35,710 nucleotides of DNA from a bacterium (GTDB taxonomy: Bacteria; Verrucomicrobiota; Kiritimatiellia; CAIKKV01; CAITUY01). The stretch is from assembly GCA_037143175.1 (NCBI GenBank), contig JBAWZF010000029.1, positions 1 through 35,710 on the forward strand, given 5' to 3'. Below, in pieces: positions 6,684 through 14,969 of the stretch. The position numbers and the translations under genes were made by a program. The notes under the pieces were generated by a model that had not been told where the DNA came from, did no database searches, and was given only the letters and a program-made list of their open reading frames with translations. Positions within the stretch are counted from its first letter, which is position 1, and each line of letters starts with the position of its first letter.

Positions 6684-9524
6684 TTATCGTCCGGTTGCCA
6701 GTGTGGTCTTTGCGTCATCACGCCCCTGTCGCGCCTTATTCACAAGCCGCCCTTGCGGAAACTGCTTCAAATAGGTCTCGCACGTTTCAATCATGTCCTT
6801 GTACCGTCCGAGTTCCTTCATCAGAGGCAAGGCAGCCTCGAAAGCCTTCTCCACATAGGGGCGCACCTTCATGTTTGAATAATCTGCAAAATCAAGAATC
6901 TTAACCAAAGAGGCCATGGCGGGTAATTTTTCTCCCTGCATGAGCTGAATCAGCGCCATCTCATAGTCGGCATTAATCAGTATTTCCGGTTCCCGTGCAT
7001 ATTGGCGCACTTTCCCCATCGCCATATATGCCTTGTCAAAATACGGCTTAGCCTTCGCCACATCCGGTAATGCTTTCTTCGCCTGCTCGGCATAGGCACG
7101 GCTCAGCGCCATATTGATATCAATGAGATATCCGGACTTAGGATTCTTAGCCAGAAAATTGGTATAGACATTAATCGCATTGTCGTAATCCCCGACTCCG
7201 TTAAGCGCCTGTGCATACCCTACCGTAGCCGCCTGTAAAACGGAAGGTTCAGGCGACTTCATGGCTTCAGTAAACATGGCCTTAGCCGCCTCATACTCCT
7301 TTGCCTCCAGCAGCACCCGGCTTGCACGCAGGAACTGAGACGCAGAATAGGCCTTGGTATTGCCGAGCATCTCGGCATACACCTTAACCGCCTTATCCTT
7401 CTCCCCCATTGCCATCAACGCGTCTGCGCGCACAAAAATCGTGTTTTTAGCCTGATCGCTATTGGGATATTCCTTCACCAGCCGATCGAAACATTTACCA
7501 GCCTCATCCGACTTGTTTAGCAAAAAGTTCAGCGTCCCCATGGCCCCCAAGGCGGCTGGCGCCATTTCGGATTTCGGGAATTCCTTCAGGAAACTCTCAT
7601 AGCCCTCGACGGCCTTCTGCTGATAAAGTGCAATCTGATTAGTTGGCTCACGCAACCGGGAATAACACTGCGCCTTTGAATAAAGAGCATACTCATAGAC
7701 ATGCTTTACCTTCAGCGTGTCTTCAGGAGTCTGGGCATACTTTGGTCCATCCTGCATAATCATCTTGATCAGGCGGGAATATTCATTCAATGCAGGAATA
7801 GTCATGTCTGCCGAACGATACGCATCCGCCAATCTCAATCGGGAGGCAACCATCTCGGGCCCGCCAAAGACCTGAGCGATGTAATTCGTTAAATAAGGTA
7901 TGGCATTGGTGTAATCGTTTTGGGTCGTTAACACATAAGAGGCCCGGCTGAGGGCATCCGGATAGACCCGATGCTTGGGGTAATTCTCCATGATCCGCTG
8001 ATAGTATTTTAAAGCATCAACCGTATTCGTTGCCCGCAGCGCGGCTTCGCCCTGACGGAACATAATGGAGGGAGCTTTGGAATGGTTGGCGAAGCTGATG
8101 AAAAATAAGTTATAGACTTCATCAGCTTTCATCTGTGCCCGCCGCTCTTCATACAGGGAAGATATCGACAGCAAAGCATTTCCCGCCTCCTCATAGCGGT
8201 TCGTAGTCTGACAAAAACGTTCGGCCAAAAACTCAGTCATGGCCCGCGCAAAAGGGGCATCATTAAGTTCGATGTAACTCCTTGCCAATTCACTTACAGC
8301 CAAGGGCACACCCCTGAAATCATTCGCCATCCCAAGCACTTCAAGATATTTCTGGGAAGCCGCCTTGTAATCCTGATTCTGGAAAAGCATCCGCGCCTGC
8401 TTCAACTGTTCCGCCACCAGCTGTGTATCATTACTCGTCGGCCGCTTAAAGACTTTACCCATACTCTCAAGGAGATCGGCAATGCCATCGGCCCGCCGAC
8501 GCGCCTCAGGTGCCCAGCTACTGGCCGGGTATTTCTGTGCCACGGTATAGAGTTGCCCCATGGCCTGAGCAAACAACTTGATGGAATCAGCCTCCGTCGC
8601 TTTATCTTTCACCTTCTCGCGGGCGTCTTCTTCAAGCAACGAGCCAAGCAGAAACTTACACTCCGCCATCGGGCTGAGGCTCATGTTTTCCCCGGCATCA
8701 CGCAGCATATTGTCCACATCGTTCAGCATGCCCATATAGTCCGTGATTGCCTTGCGAGCCAGATCTTTGTTCCCGTTCACCAAGTGAACGTGCGCCAGAA
8801 TCACTACGGTCTTGGCAAACCAGAGATCCGTCCCCTTCCACTGAACGTCATTACATATCTTGATGGCGTCAGCGAGGAGCGCTTTCTTCTTATCCGGAGC
8901 CGTGCCGGGCAACTCCGCCACACGCAGCAAGAGTTCAGCCATCTCCGTTTTGACACGCCGCTCAATGTCGGTTGAATTCAATGGACAGGTCAAAACCCGG
9001 CGATACGCCTCCACAGCGCCAGGCAGATCGCCGGAGAGCATCAACATTTGGGCAAATTTATAGGCAGACTCTCCATAAAGTCGGGCAATTTGTTCCGGCG
9101 GTCCCTTGGGGAACTGCTTGAAAAAGCCCTCATAGATCCGCTGAGCGTCCTTCATGCGTTGCCAGGCATAATACTGATCACCAAGGGCAAGCTGCATGAC
9201 CATGGTTTCAGGCGCACCGGGAGGCAAAGTCTTAAGAAACGCTTCCGCCTCATCAAATTTACCGCGGGAAGTCAAAATTTCCACACGCACCTTGGCCGCC
9301 TCCGCCTTGGCGTTTGGATATTTCACAATCAACCTATCCACGGCCTTTTGGGCATAGTCAGGAAACCGGAACTTGATCAGCTCGGACGCAAACTTAAGTT
9401 CAAGCTGCGTTTCTGTTTGTTCATCAGCAGCCGACGCTGAAGTGGCGGCCAAAATGACCACTAATCCAGTCGCCAACTGACGCACCGCCCAAAGGCCCAG
9501 TATATAGAGCTTTTTAGTCACCAT
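6684..9524 (-). CDS. Large periplasmic TPR-repeat protein
   Basis: This 946-aa protein opens the Ton-like operon. A signal peptide (about residues 1-33, ending SASAADE) is followed by helical tetratricopeptide-type repeats along almost the whole chain. Typical repeat pieces are AEAFLKTLPPGAP, AVEAYRRVLTCP, ALKYYQRIMENYPKHRVYPDAL, AGKCFDRLVKEYPNSDQAKN and AINVYTNFLAKNPKSGY. The repeats resemble those of YbgF/CpoB- and BamD-like scaffold proteins, which act in the periplasm with Tol/Ton or outer-membrane machines. AAGGA stands about 7 nt before the ATG. It most likely scaffolds the ExbBD/toroid complex in the envelope; a precise role cannot be read. Confidence 0.85.
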   Translation of the reverse strand: MVTKKLYILGLWAVRQLATGLVVILAATSASAADEQTETQLELKFASELIKFRFPDYAQKAVDRLIVKYPNAKAEAAKVRVEILTSRGKFDEAEAFLKTLPPGAPETMVMQLALGDQYYAWQRMKDAQRIYEGFFKQFPKGPPEQIARLYGESAYKFAQMLMLSGDLPGAVEAYRRVLTCPLNSTDIERRVKTEMAELLLRVAELPGTAPDKKKALLADAIKICNDVQWKGTDLWFAKTVVILAHVHLVNGNKDLARKAITDYMGMLNDVDNMLRDAGENMSLSPMAECKFLLGSLLEEDAREKVKDKATEADSIKLFAQAMGQLYTVAQKYPASSWAPEARRRADGIADLLESMGKVFKRPTSNDTQLVAEQLKQARMLFQNQDYKAASQKYLEVLGMANDFRGVPLAVSELARSYIELNDAPFARAMTEFLAERFCQTTNRYEEAGNALLSISSLYEERRAQMKADEVYNLFFISFANHSKAPSIMFRQGEAALRATNTVDALKYYQRIMENYPKHRVYPDALSRASYVLTTQNDYTNAIPYLTNYIAQVFGGPEMVASRLRLADAYRSADMTIPALNEYSRLIKMIMQDGPKYAQTPEDTLKVKHVYEYALYSKAQCYSRLREPTNQIALYQQKAVEGYESFLKEFPKSEMAPAALGAMGTLNFLLNKSDEAGKCFDRLVKEYPNSDQAKNTIFVRADALMAMGEKDKAVKVYAEMLGNTKAYSASQFLRASRVLLEAKEYEAAKAMFTEAMKSPEPSVLQAATVGYAQALNGVGDYDNAINVYTNFLAKNPKSGYLIDINMALSRAYAEQAKKALPDVAKAKPYFDKAYMAMGKVRQYAREPEILINADYEMALIQLMQGEKLPAMASLVKILDFADYSNMKVRPYVEKAFEAALPLMKELGRYKDMIETCETYLKQFPQGRLVNKARQGRDDAKTTLATGR

Positions 9525-9650
9525 GGTTTTTCCTTGTTACCAAACCACTCCAATCAAGTCAAGAATTCAGAAGTTAAAATTCTTAAAAAATACTCCCAAA
9601 TCCGCGTTCTCAGCGCCAAATTCACACCAAATTCTTCTTTTTCTTTCTAT

Positions 9651-9679
9651 TTGTCGGCATACCCCCACTAAAGTATATT
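9651..9679 (+). promoter_or_regulatory. Promoter candidate for the zinc-ribbon/GspG-like gene
   Basis: TTGTCG (9651-9656) and TATATT (9674-9679) are separated by 17 bp. They predict a start near 9686 and an AT-rich leader of about 33 nt without a clear ribosome-binding site. The 194-bp gap 9525-9718 lies between divergent genes. Confidence 0.45.
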
Positions 9680-9718
9680 CCCATTAATCCGGAATACATT
9701 ACAAGAAATCAACTAATT

Positions 9719-10339
9719 ATGAAATTTCGTTGCCCCCATTGCCACCACCTTTTCGAAACTTGGGAAAAGGCTCACTGTCCGAACTGTAAAAAAGGGTTGC
9801 GCCATCCTGATAAATGGAAAACACCCAAATCGGAAAAAGCCAGACGGGAAGGCATTCAACAGCGCCTGCCGAGTACTCAGGATCTCCGTAAACCCATTTG
9901 GATGGTATTTTTAACCCGTCCCCGCTTCTTCGTCTGGGTACTCGGCGGTTGTATACTCGTAGGCGGGGTGATCATCTCATCCAGTAAAAACGTGACAAGA
10001 CCCTACCAGCCCCCCAGCAAAGTGATCCAAACACGCAAAGAGTTGATGGTCATCCGTACGGCTTTGGAGTGGTTTCGGATTCACTGCCAAAGATTCCCTA
10101 CGACCGAGGAGAGCCTAAAGGCACTTGTCAGAGATCCTGGAATCCACGGCTGGAAAGGATTTTATCTCGAGGCCCTTCCGCCAGATCTTTGGAATCATCC
10201 GTTTGTATACTCCAGCAGTAACGACACCGTCCGCCTCTCCTCCATGGGCCCCGACGGGAAACCCGACACTGCGGATGATGTGCTATCCCCGCCGCCAGAC
10301 TATAAAGCGCTCATGAAAAGGCTGGCGAAAGACAAATGA
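9719..10339 (+). CDS. Zinc-ribbon, membrane-anchored protein with a GspG-like (type II secretion pseudopilin) domain
   Basis: The 206-aa protein has an unusual three-part build. Residues 5-23 form a C-x2-C...C-x2-C zinc ribbon. One membrane helix follows at about 71-90. From about 105 comes a domain resembling the globular part of the major pseudopilin GspG: an initial helix (RKELMVIRTALEWFRIHCQRFPTTEESL, residues only partly conserved), LPPDLWNHPFVYSS, and the calcium-loop-like SMGPDGKPDTADDV. A real GspG has a prepilin leader and a hydrophobic N-terminus ahead of this domain. Here a zinc ribbon and a distant membrane helix replace them, so assembly into a pseudopilus is unlikely. The cellular role is unknown. 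Confidence 0.8.
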   Translation: MKFRCPHCHHLFETWEKAHCPNCKKGLRHPDKWKTPKSEKARREGIQQRLPSTQDLRKPIWMVFLTRPRFFVWVLGGCILVGGVIISSSKNVTRPYQPPSKVIQTRKELMVIRTALEWFRIHCQRFPTTEESLKALVRDPGIHGWKGFYLEALPPDLWNHPFVYSSSNDTVRLSSMGPDGKPDTADDVLSPPPDYKALMKRLAKDK

Positions 10340-10346
10340 GAAAAAC

Positions 10347-10438
10347 AGTGGGCAGTCAGCAGTTGGCAGTAAACAATGCACATAAAGAGAGGGAAGGCTA
10401 GCACGTCTAAAAAGCCACCAACTGCTTGCTGCCCACTG
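10347..10438. repeat. Long inverted repeat between convergent genes
   Basis: Arms at 10347-10367 and 10418-10438 (21 nt each) are complementary with about two mismatches and enclose a 50-nt loop. The right arm runs into short TGACTA-type direct repeats (10435-10463) that reach the stop codon of the minus-strand gene. It sits exactly between two convergent genes. It may act as a two-way terminator or be a small dispersed (REP/MITE-like) element; there is no T-run to settle this. Confidence 0.6.
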
Positions 10439-10460
10439 ACTACTGCATACTGACTATTGA

Positions 10461-11237
10461 CTACTTCAGCTTCGCGGCAAATTCGCTGGTTTTGTAGTCT
10501 TGCAGAAGAATCTTGCGCAAATCTGCAGCGCGTGGATCTTTGGCATTGGCTTTCTCCAGCAATTCCGCTGCGTTGTAAAGCGCTTCAGGCTGAACGGCCT
10601 TTTCTCCCTTGAAAAGCGTCACGATCTTCAAAAAGTCAGACAAGGCAGCGTCTTGATTTCCATCCTGCAGATAGGAATTTCCTCGAATCAAGTAAGCGGC
10701 GGCAACCAGATCCGAAGGTCCAGTCCCCAAGGTCCGGTTCAAATCCCGTTCCAACTGCTTGATATCCCCCGTTTTCTGTAAAGCCTTCCAGTAGTTCATC
10801 TGTACTGAAGCAGGCATGGTTCCGCCAGCCGTAAACACCCGATCCATAGCTTCGGACGCCTTTTTGAGGTCATTCATTTCCACGTAACACTGGGCCTGCA
10901 GCTTCATGGCATCGACATCCCAACTCAACTTCCTATAGGCCTTGATCATCCCATCCAACACGGGAATGGCCTGGGCATACTGTCCCGAGCTCACCAATTT
11001 TTTGGCCTGATCAAGCTCGGCCGGTCTATCAATGTTCATCGACGCTATCTGGTCTTCGGGAACCGGCATACTGGCCCCCTCATTAATCACCAGATAATCA
11101 CGGGTATCTTCACGCCACTCAATGGATTTACCCGTCACAGTGCGCCCGTTTTTCATAACAATCACACTCGCCTGGGCCGCCAGGGCTAATCCGCTACTCA
11201 CGACCGCCGCCGCCACAAGAATTCTGCCGATGTTCAT
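10461..11237 (-). CDS. Secreted SH3-like/TPR-like protein, paralogue of the 5880-6668 protein
   Basis: The 258-aa protein has a signal peptide (about residues 1-23, ending AAQA|SV), an SH3-like beta module (VIVMKNGRTVTGKSIEW ... MPVPEDQIASMNI) and helical repeats (QYAQAIPVLDGMIKAYRKL, QPEALYNAAELLEKA, DPRAADLRKILLQDY). It is a full-length paralogue of the 262-aa protein inside the Ton-like operon, but lies outside that operon, 33 bp after the 487-aa gene. AAGGAG occurs about 8 nt before the ATG. The duplication suggests two interchangeable or differently expressed accessories. The function is unknown. Confidence 0.82.
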   Translation of the reverse strand: MNIGRILVAAAVVSSGLALAAQASVIVMKNGRTVTGKSIEWREDTRDYLVINEGASMPVPEDQIASMNIDRPAELDQAKKLVSSGQYAQAIPVLDGMIKAYRKLSWDVDAMKLQAQCYVEMNDLKKASEAMDRVFTAGGTMPASVQMNYWKALQKTGDIKQLERDLNRTLGTGPSDLVAAAYLIRGNSYLQDGNQDAALSDFLKIVTLFKGEKAVQPEALYNAAELLEKANAKDPRAADLRKILLQDYKTSEFAAKLK

Positions 11238-11270
11238 TGCTTTCTCCTTACCTTGTCAGATTTGAAGATA

Positions 11271-12734
11271 CTACCGTCGGCCTTTTCCTTTGGGCCGCGC
11301 CATCTGCACTCTAGCAACCGCCGTGGCTGGCACCGCCATGCGCCCATCGGAAAATTCAATCACATGTCCCTTTTCAACCAACCACTGAACCTGACGTTTG
11401 AATTCCGATTCCCGGGGATTCGTCGCCTGCGCCACCGGCTCAGCGGGTGCCACAACTACGGCAGGTTCCTCGCCCGCATCCACCACAGGAGTTTCAACCG
11501 ACACAGGGACGTCAACGCCCTCACCCGCAGGAGCCGCACCCGGCACCAGTTGGGCGAAAAGTTCTGCTTTGGTACATCCCGGGTTGGCGGTAACGAAATC
11601 AAGGATCTCACGGATTCCTTCCACGGCATGAGCGGGATCAATGGCACTGGGGGCGACCGAAGTGACAAACGTAAAGCCCCCTGCTGCTTTAAACGTATGC
11701 AGGCCTAGATGGCGGAAAGCCAACCTTAAGGTCACGGACAACTTCAAGGGGAAGCGGGATTCTTTCTGCCAGGCCTCCTCGATTACCTTACGCAAGGAAC
11801 CGGGATCCATCGCATGGGCAATCACACCGGACACCACCACGCTCCGTGACTCCTTGATGGCGCCCGTCAGACAATGCTCACGGAAATAGGCTTCCGCATC
11901 GGTAAACCGGGTAAATGTTACAGCGTTTTCGTTCTCGCCGAACTGGTACACCGTCTGCTTGCACATCTCTTCTTTCCACTTCTCAATCACTGCCGGATCA
12001 TGAATTGTCTCAATCCGCTTGCGATAAGCCTCCATCGGCATATCCGCAAAACGCGAACGATGCACTTCCGCTACCTTGTCGTTATATCCATGGTAATTCG
12101 ACGGGCCCAGTAAGATGCTGGAAAGACCGCATTTGGCAACACACACAAAATTGCCTTTTGGCGCCTCAACTTCTTTGACTTCTTTCTTGCAAAACTTCTC
12201 GAAATGCTTTGCAAACACATGGGCGCCAGCCGCTTCCTTATCCAGGAAGATCGTCTTGCAATCCGTGCATTGGAAAAAAGAAAAATTCTCGAGCGTAGCT
12301 GGCGCATCGATTTTAATGAGATAATAGTCTGGCTTGCTAAGGAACAGCGCCGCCACTTCAAATAATGAATACGCACGTCCGGAACGTCCCAACCGGTGAG
12401 CCAACGGCGTCAGGCCGCGACGTTCAGGCAAAAAGGTGACTTCCAGTGACGCCAACCGCTCATCCATGGGGTCGGGCTTGGGTTGAGGCAGGGCGAAATC
12501 ACTACGCGGCCGATCTCGGAATTCAGGCCGACGGGCACCCGAACTCGGACGCCGATCTGTACGCTCAGGTCGTTCACGCCGCCGGGAATCATTCCCACGG
12601 TCATCCCGCTGTTGACCATTAAAACGGTCTCCCCCTCCTGTTGGCCGTGCATCGGGAGGCCGCCGCGCCCAACTGGGAACGAAGTTTAAATCAATGATCA
12701 ATTGCTCTTTGTTTTCGGATACCGGTTCAGTCAT
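11271..12734 (-). CDS. Unknown 487-aa protein with Arg/Gly-rich N-terminus and C2H2 zinc finger
   Basis: I do not recognise a named family. After a conserved-looking start (QLIIDLNFVPSWAR) comes a disordered Arg/Asp/Gly-rich region (about 25-90) of the kind that often binds RNA. A classical C2H2 finger follows, with C156, C159, H172 and H177 (C-x2-C-x12-H-x4-H). Mixed alpha/beta sequence and an Ala/Val/Pro linker (about 420-450) lead to a C-terminal helical piece with a basic tail (ESEFKRQVQWLVEKGHVIEF ... KGKGRR) that could be a winged helix. A nucleic-acid-binding role is inferred. The gene has a strong promoter whose -10 ends 8 nt before the ATG, so its mRNA may be leaderless. The paralogous TPR-like gene follows in the same direction. 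Confidence 0.75.
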   Translation of the reverse strand: MTEPVSENKEQLIIDLNFVPSWARRPPDARPTGGGDRFNGQQRDDRGNDSRRRERPERTDRRPSSGARRPEFRDRPRSDFALPQPKPDPMDERLASLEVTFLPERRGLTPLAHRLGRSGRAYSLFEVAALFLSKPDYYLIKIDAPATLENFSFFQCTDCKTIFLDKEAAGAHVFAKHFEKFCKKEVKEVEAPKGNFVCVAKCGLSSILLGPSNYHGYNDKVAEVHRSRFADMPMEAYRKRIETIHDPAVIEKWKEEMCKQTVYQFGENENAVTFTRFTDAEAYFREHCLTGAIKESRSVVVSGVIAHAMDPGSLRKVIEEAWQKESRFPLKLSVTLRLAFRHLGLHTFKAAGGFTFVTSVAPSAIDPAHAVEGIREILDFVTANPGCTKAELFAQLVPGAAPAGEGVDVPVSVETPVVDAGEEPAVVVAPAEPVAQATNPRESEFKRQVQWLVEKGHVIEFSDGRMAVPATAVARVQMARPKGKGRR

Positions 12735-12742
12735 AGCTGGGC

Positions 12743-12770
12743 ATTATAGGTGTAGAAGTCGATTTTTCAA
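12743..12770 (-). promoter_or_regulatory. Strong promoter just upstream of the 487-aa gene (leaderless geometry)
   Basis: On the minus strand a consensus -10 TATAAT lies at 12748-12743, preceded after 16 bp by TTGAAA (5 of 6 consensus bases). Only 8 nt separate the -10 from the ATG at 12734, so transcription should begin at or beside the start codon. No ribosome-binding site fits in that space. Confidence 0.65.
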
Positions 12771-12841
12771 AACGGTTTTTTTATATATATGCATCGAGCG
12801 CAGGGTTCAGGGTTCAAGTCTCAGGCCGGAAAGAAAGAATC

Positions 12842-12870
12842 TCGACACAAAAATAAGACAAAAGTACCAT
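12842..12870 (+). promoter_or_regulatory. Promoter candidate for maf
   Basis: TCGACA (12842-12847), a 17-bp spacer and TACCAT (12865-12870) predict a start near 12877, only about 6 nt before the ATG at 12883. There is no ribosome-binding site. The -35 hexamer and spacer length are the same as in the nfeD promoter at 13485. Confidence 0.5.
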
Positions 12871-12882
12871 GTCCCTGCACCT

Positions 12883-13473
12883 ATGAACCTCATCTTGGCC
12901 TCAAAATCTAAAGGACGCGCCGCCCTCCTGAAGGCGGCAGGGTATCGATTCCGTCAGATTCCCTCCCAGGCTGCGGAACCCGTACCGGCAAAAGGTGAAA
13001 ATCTAGAACACTACGTGCTATCACTTGCCTGCCTGAAAGCGGAGGCCGTAGCGCGACGTTATCCACGCGCCATTGTCATTGGCGCCGATACCGCGCTGAT
13101 TCAGGGCCATAAAATCATTGGCAAACCGAAATCCCTGGCCGATGCCCGCCGCATGCTCGCCCAATTGGGCCGCCAGCCACACCGGATCAGCAGCGCGGTC
13201 TACCTGATTATCCCTTCAAACACCAAAGGCAGGCAACCTCGTTTTGTTAAACTGGTGGAATCCGCCACGGTGACCTTGAGAAAATGGACTCCCGCCCGCA
13301 TCCACAAGCATGTCGCCCTCACACAACCGCTTGACTGGGCAGGCGCCTATGCAGTACAGGACCCCCATTCTGCCGCCATTGTCCGACATATTGAAGGCGA
13401 TCTGGCCCCGGTGATCGGACTCCCCCTAGAGGCTTTGATTAAGGCGCTCAGATATACGGGAACGAGAAAATAA
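12883..13473 (+). CDS. maf: Maf-family nucleoside triphosphate pyrophosphatase
   Basis: The 196-aa protein hydrolyses non-canonical or pyrimidine nucleoside triphosphates to monophosphates, a house-cleaning role often tied to division arrest. Family motifs in order: N-terminal LILASKSKGR (the usual LASxSPRR with changes), IGADT with catalytic Asp69, GKP with Lys81, HRISSAV and the late AGAYAVQ. The start chosen (12883) places the substrate loop at residues 3-12 as in the family. Upstream in-frame sequence (from 12694) overlaps the divergent gene's coding sequence and its promoter, and looks non-coding. Confidence 0.92.
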   Translation: MNLILASKSKGRAALLKAAGYRFRQIPSQAAEPVPAKGENLEHYVLSLACLKAEAVARRYPRAIVIGADTALIQGHKIIGKPKSLADARRMLAQLGRQPHRISSAVYLIIPSNTKGRQPRFVKLVESATVTLRKWTPARIHKHVALTQPLDWAGAYAVQDPHSAAIVRHIEGDLAPVIGLPLEALIKALRYTGTRK

Positions 13474-13484
13474 GGAGTCACCCC

Positions 13485-13513
13485 TCGACACAACCCCTGC
13501 TTGCCCATATAAT
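13485..13513 (+). promoter_or_regulatory. Promoter of the nfeD-floA operon (leaderless geometry)
   Basis: TCGACA (13485-13490), exactly 17 bp, then consensus TATAAT (13508-13513). The ATG at 13522 follows after 8 nt, so the mRNA should start at or within two bases of the start codon. No Shine-Dalgarno sequence lies between. This is the best-scoring promoter by eye in the window. Confidence 0.7.
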
Positions 13514-13521
13514 CCGATGAC

Positions 13522-14952
13522 ATGAAAACGATTCAACTCTTCATCCGTTTGCTCACACTGGCAGCCCTGACGATCGCTCCGCAATGTGCTCAAGCAACGC
13601 CCGACTGGAGTCAACCAGCCCCGACCGGCATGGTTTATATCATCCCTATACATGACGTGATTGACACCGCCTTGATCTATGTCATCCGCCGCGGTCTCAA
13701 TGAAGCCGAAGACGGTGGCGCCGAGGCCATTATCTTCGACATTGACACCCCGGGCGGACGGGTGGACGCCGCCGAGGAGATCCTGAACATGCTTCGTGGC
13801 GTTAAAACCCCCACCTATACCCTGGTCAATCCCAATGCCATCTCGGCCGGCGCGATCATCGCCATGGCAACCGATCACATCTATATGACCCCCGGGAGTA
13901 AAATCGGGGACGCCATGCCCATCATGCTTGGACTCACCGGCGAAGTTCAACCCATGCCGGAATCGGTGGAAGAGAAATCGGTATCCTATGTGGCCGCCAT
14001 GATCCGGGCCGCCGCCCAACACAGAGGCCATGACCCCCAACTCGCCGAGGCCATGGTGCGACGTGACTCGGAATATAAAATCGGAGACGAAGTCATCTCC
14101 AAGAAAGGCCGTCTCCTCACGCTCACTAATAAGGATGCGGAGCGGCTTGTAGGCCCGGAAAAGCGCCCGTTATTATCTGCTGGCACCGTGGAGAACCTCG
14201 CAGCCCTGCTGAAAAAAATCGGCAAAGAAAATTGCGCGCCCATTGAGCTGAAGGTGACCTCCGCCGAGGAGATTGCTCGTTTCATTGAATCGATCTCGAT
14301 CGTCCTACTCGGGCTCGGACTGCTCGGGCTCTATATTGAGTTCAAAACTCCGGGCTTCGGCCTCCCCGGCATTTCAGGAATCTTCCTGCTCGCCATCTGG
14401 TTCTGGGGATCCCATATTGCCGGCCTGGCAGGCATGGAAGAAGTGGCCCTGTTCCTTCTGGGTGTCATCCTGTTATGCGTGGAATTATTTGTTTTTCCAG
14501 GCGTGATACTGCCGGGAATTATCGGGTTAGGACTGATCATCGCGTCCATCCTGATGGGAATGACTCAGCACTACCCTGGAGATCCCTGGTATCCAACCCT
14601 GCCAGCCATCACCACTTCGGCTCTTCGCTTAACCCCTTCATTACTTATCACTCTTGCAGGCGCCGTACTGGCGGCTACATTCCTGCCCAAAGCCCCGCTC
14701 TTCAATAAACTCATCCTGAACGCAACCATAACGCCCCAGACGGGGGACTCCCGTTCCGCCCAAAGCAAGTCCGTCAGAATCGGTCAACAAGGGATCGCAG
14801 AAACCCGCCTGAATCCGGCGGGAGCCGCCCGCTTCGGCGACTTACGACTGAATGTGGTATCGCGGGGTGATTTTCTCGAACCAGGCGATAAAATCGTGAT
14901 TGCCGAAACCCGGGGAAACCGCATAATCGTTGATCACCTGAAAAATGTCTGA
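13522..14952 (+). CDS. nfeD: NfeD-family membrane serine protease (long form, ClpP-like domain)
   Basis: This is a 476-aa long-form NfeD. A signal peptide (about 1-25) leads into a ClpP/SppA-like protease domain with DIDTPGGRVDAAEEIL (73-88) and the nucleophile Ser108 in NPNAISAGA. Lys152 in the following EEKSVSYV stretch is the probable general base of the Ser-Lys dyad, by analogy with archaeal NfeD (PH1510). Four or five membrane helices follow (about 270-400), then the C-terminal NfeD OB-fold domain (QQGIAETRLNPAGAARFGD ... VVSRGDFLEPGDKIVI). Long NfeD proteins cleave membrane-associated substrates such as stomatin-type proteins and pair with flotillins. It is first in an operon with a short NfeD and FloA. 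Confidence 0.93.
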   Translation: MKTIQLFIRLLTLAALTIAPQCAQATPDWSQPAPTGMVYIIPIHDVIDTALIYVIRRGLNEAEDGGAEAIIFDIDTPGGRVDAAEEILNMLRGVKTPTYTLVNPNAISAGAIIAMATDHIYMTPGSKIGDAMPIMLGLTGEVQPMPESVEEKSVSYVAAMIRAAAQHRGHDPQLAEAMVRRDSEYKIGDEVISKKGRLLTLTNKDAERLVGPEKRPLLSAGTVENLAALLKKIGKENCAPIELKVTSAEEIARFIESISIVLLGLGLLGLYIEFKTPGFGLPGISGIFLLAIWFWGSHIAGLAGMEEVALFLLGVILLCVELFVFPGVILPGIIGLGLIIASILMGMTQHYPGDPWYPTLPAITTSALRLTPSLLITLAGAVLAATFLPKAPLFNKLILNATITPQTGDSRSAQSKSVRIGQQGIAETRLNPAGAARFGDLRLNVVSRGDFLEPGDKIVIAETRGNRIIVDHLKNV

Positions 14953-14969
14953 CCAAAGGAGCCTCTGAA

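Noticed and set aside
9534-9562. TTGACT-N17-TAACAA as a leaderless promoter for the 946-aa TPR gene
   Set aside because: The -10 is poor and overlaps a proper AAGGA ribosome-binding site that would then not be transcribed.
9719-10339. Major pseudopilin GspG of a type II secretion system
   Set aside because: There is no prepilin leader, the N-terminus is a zinc ribbon, and no other gsp gene is present.
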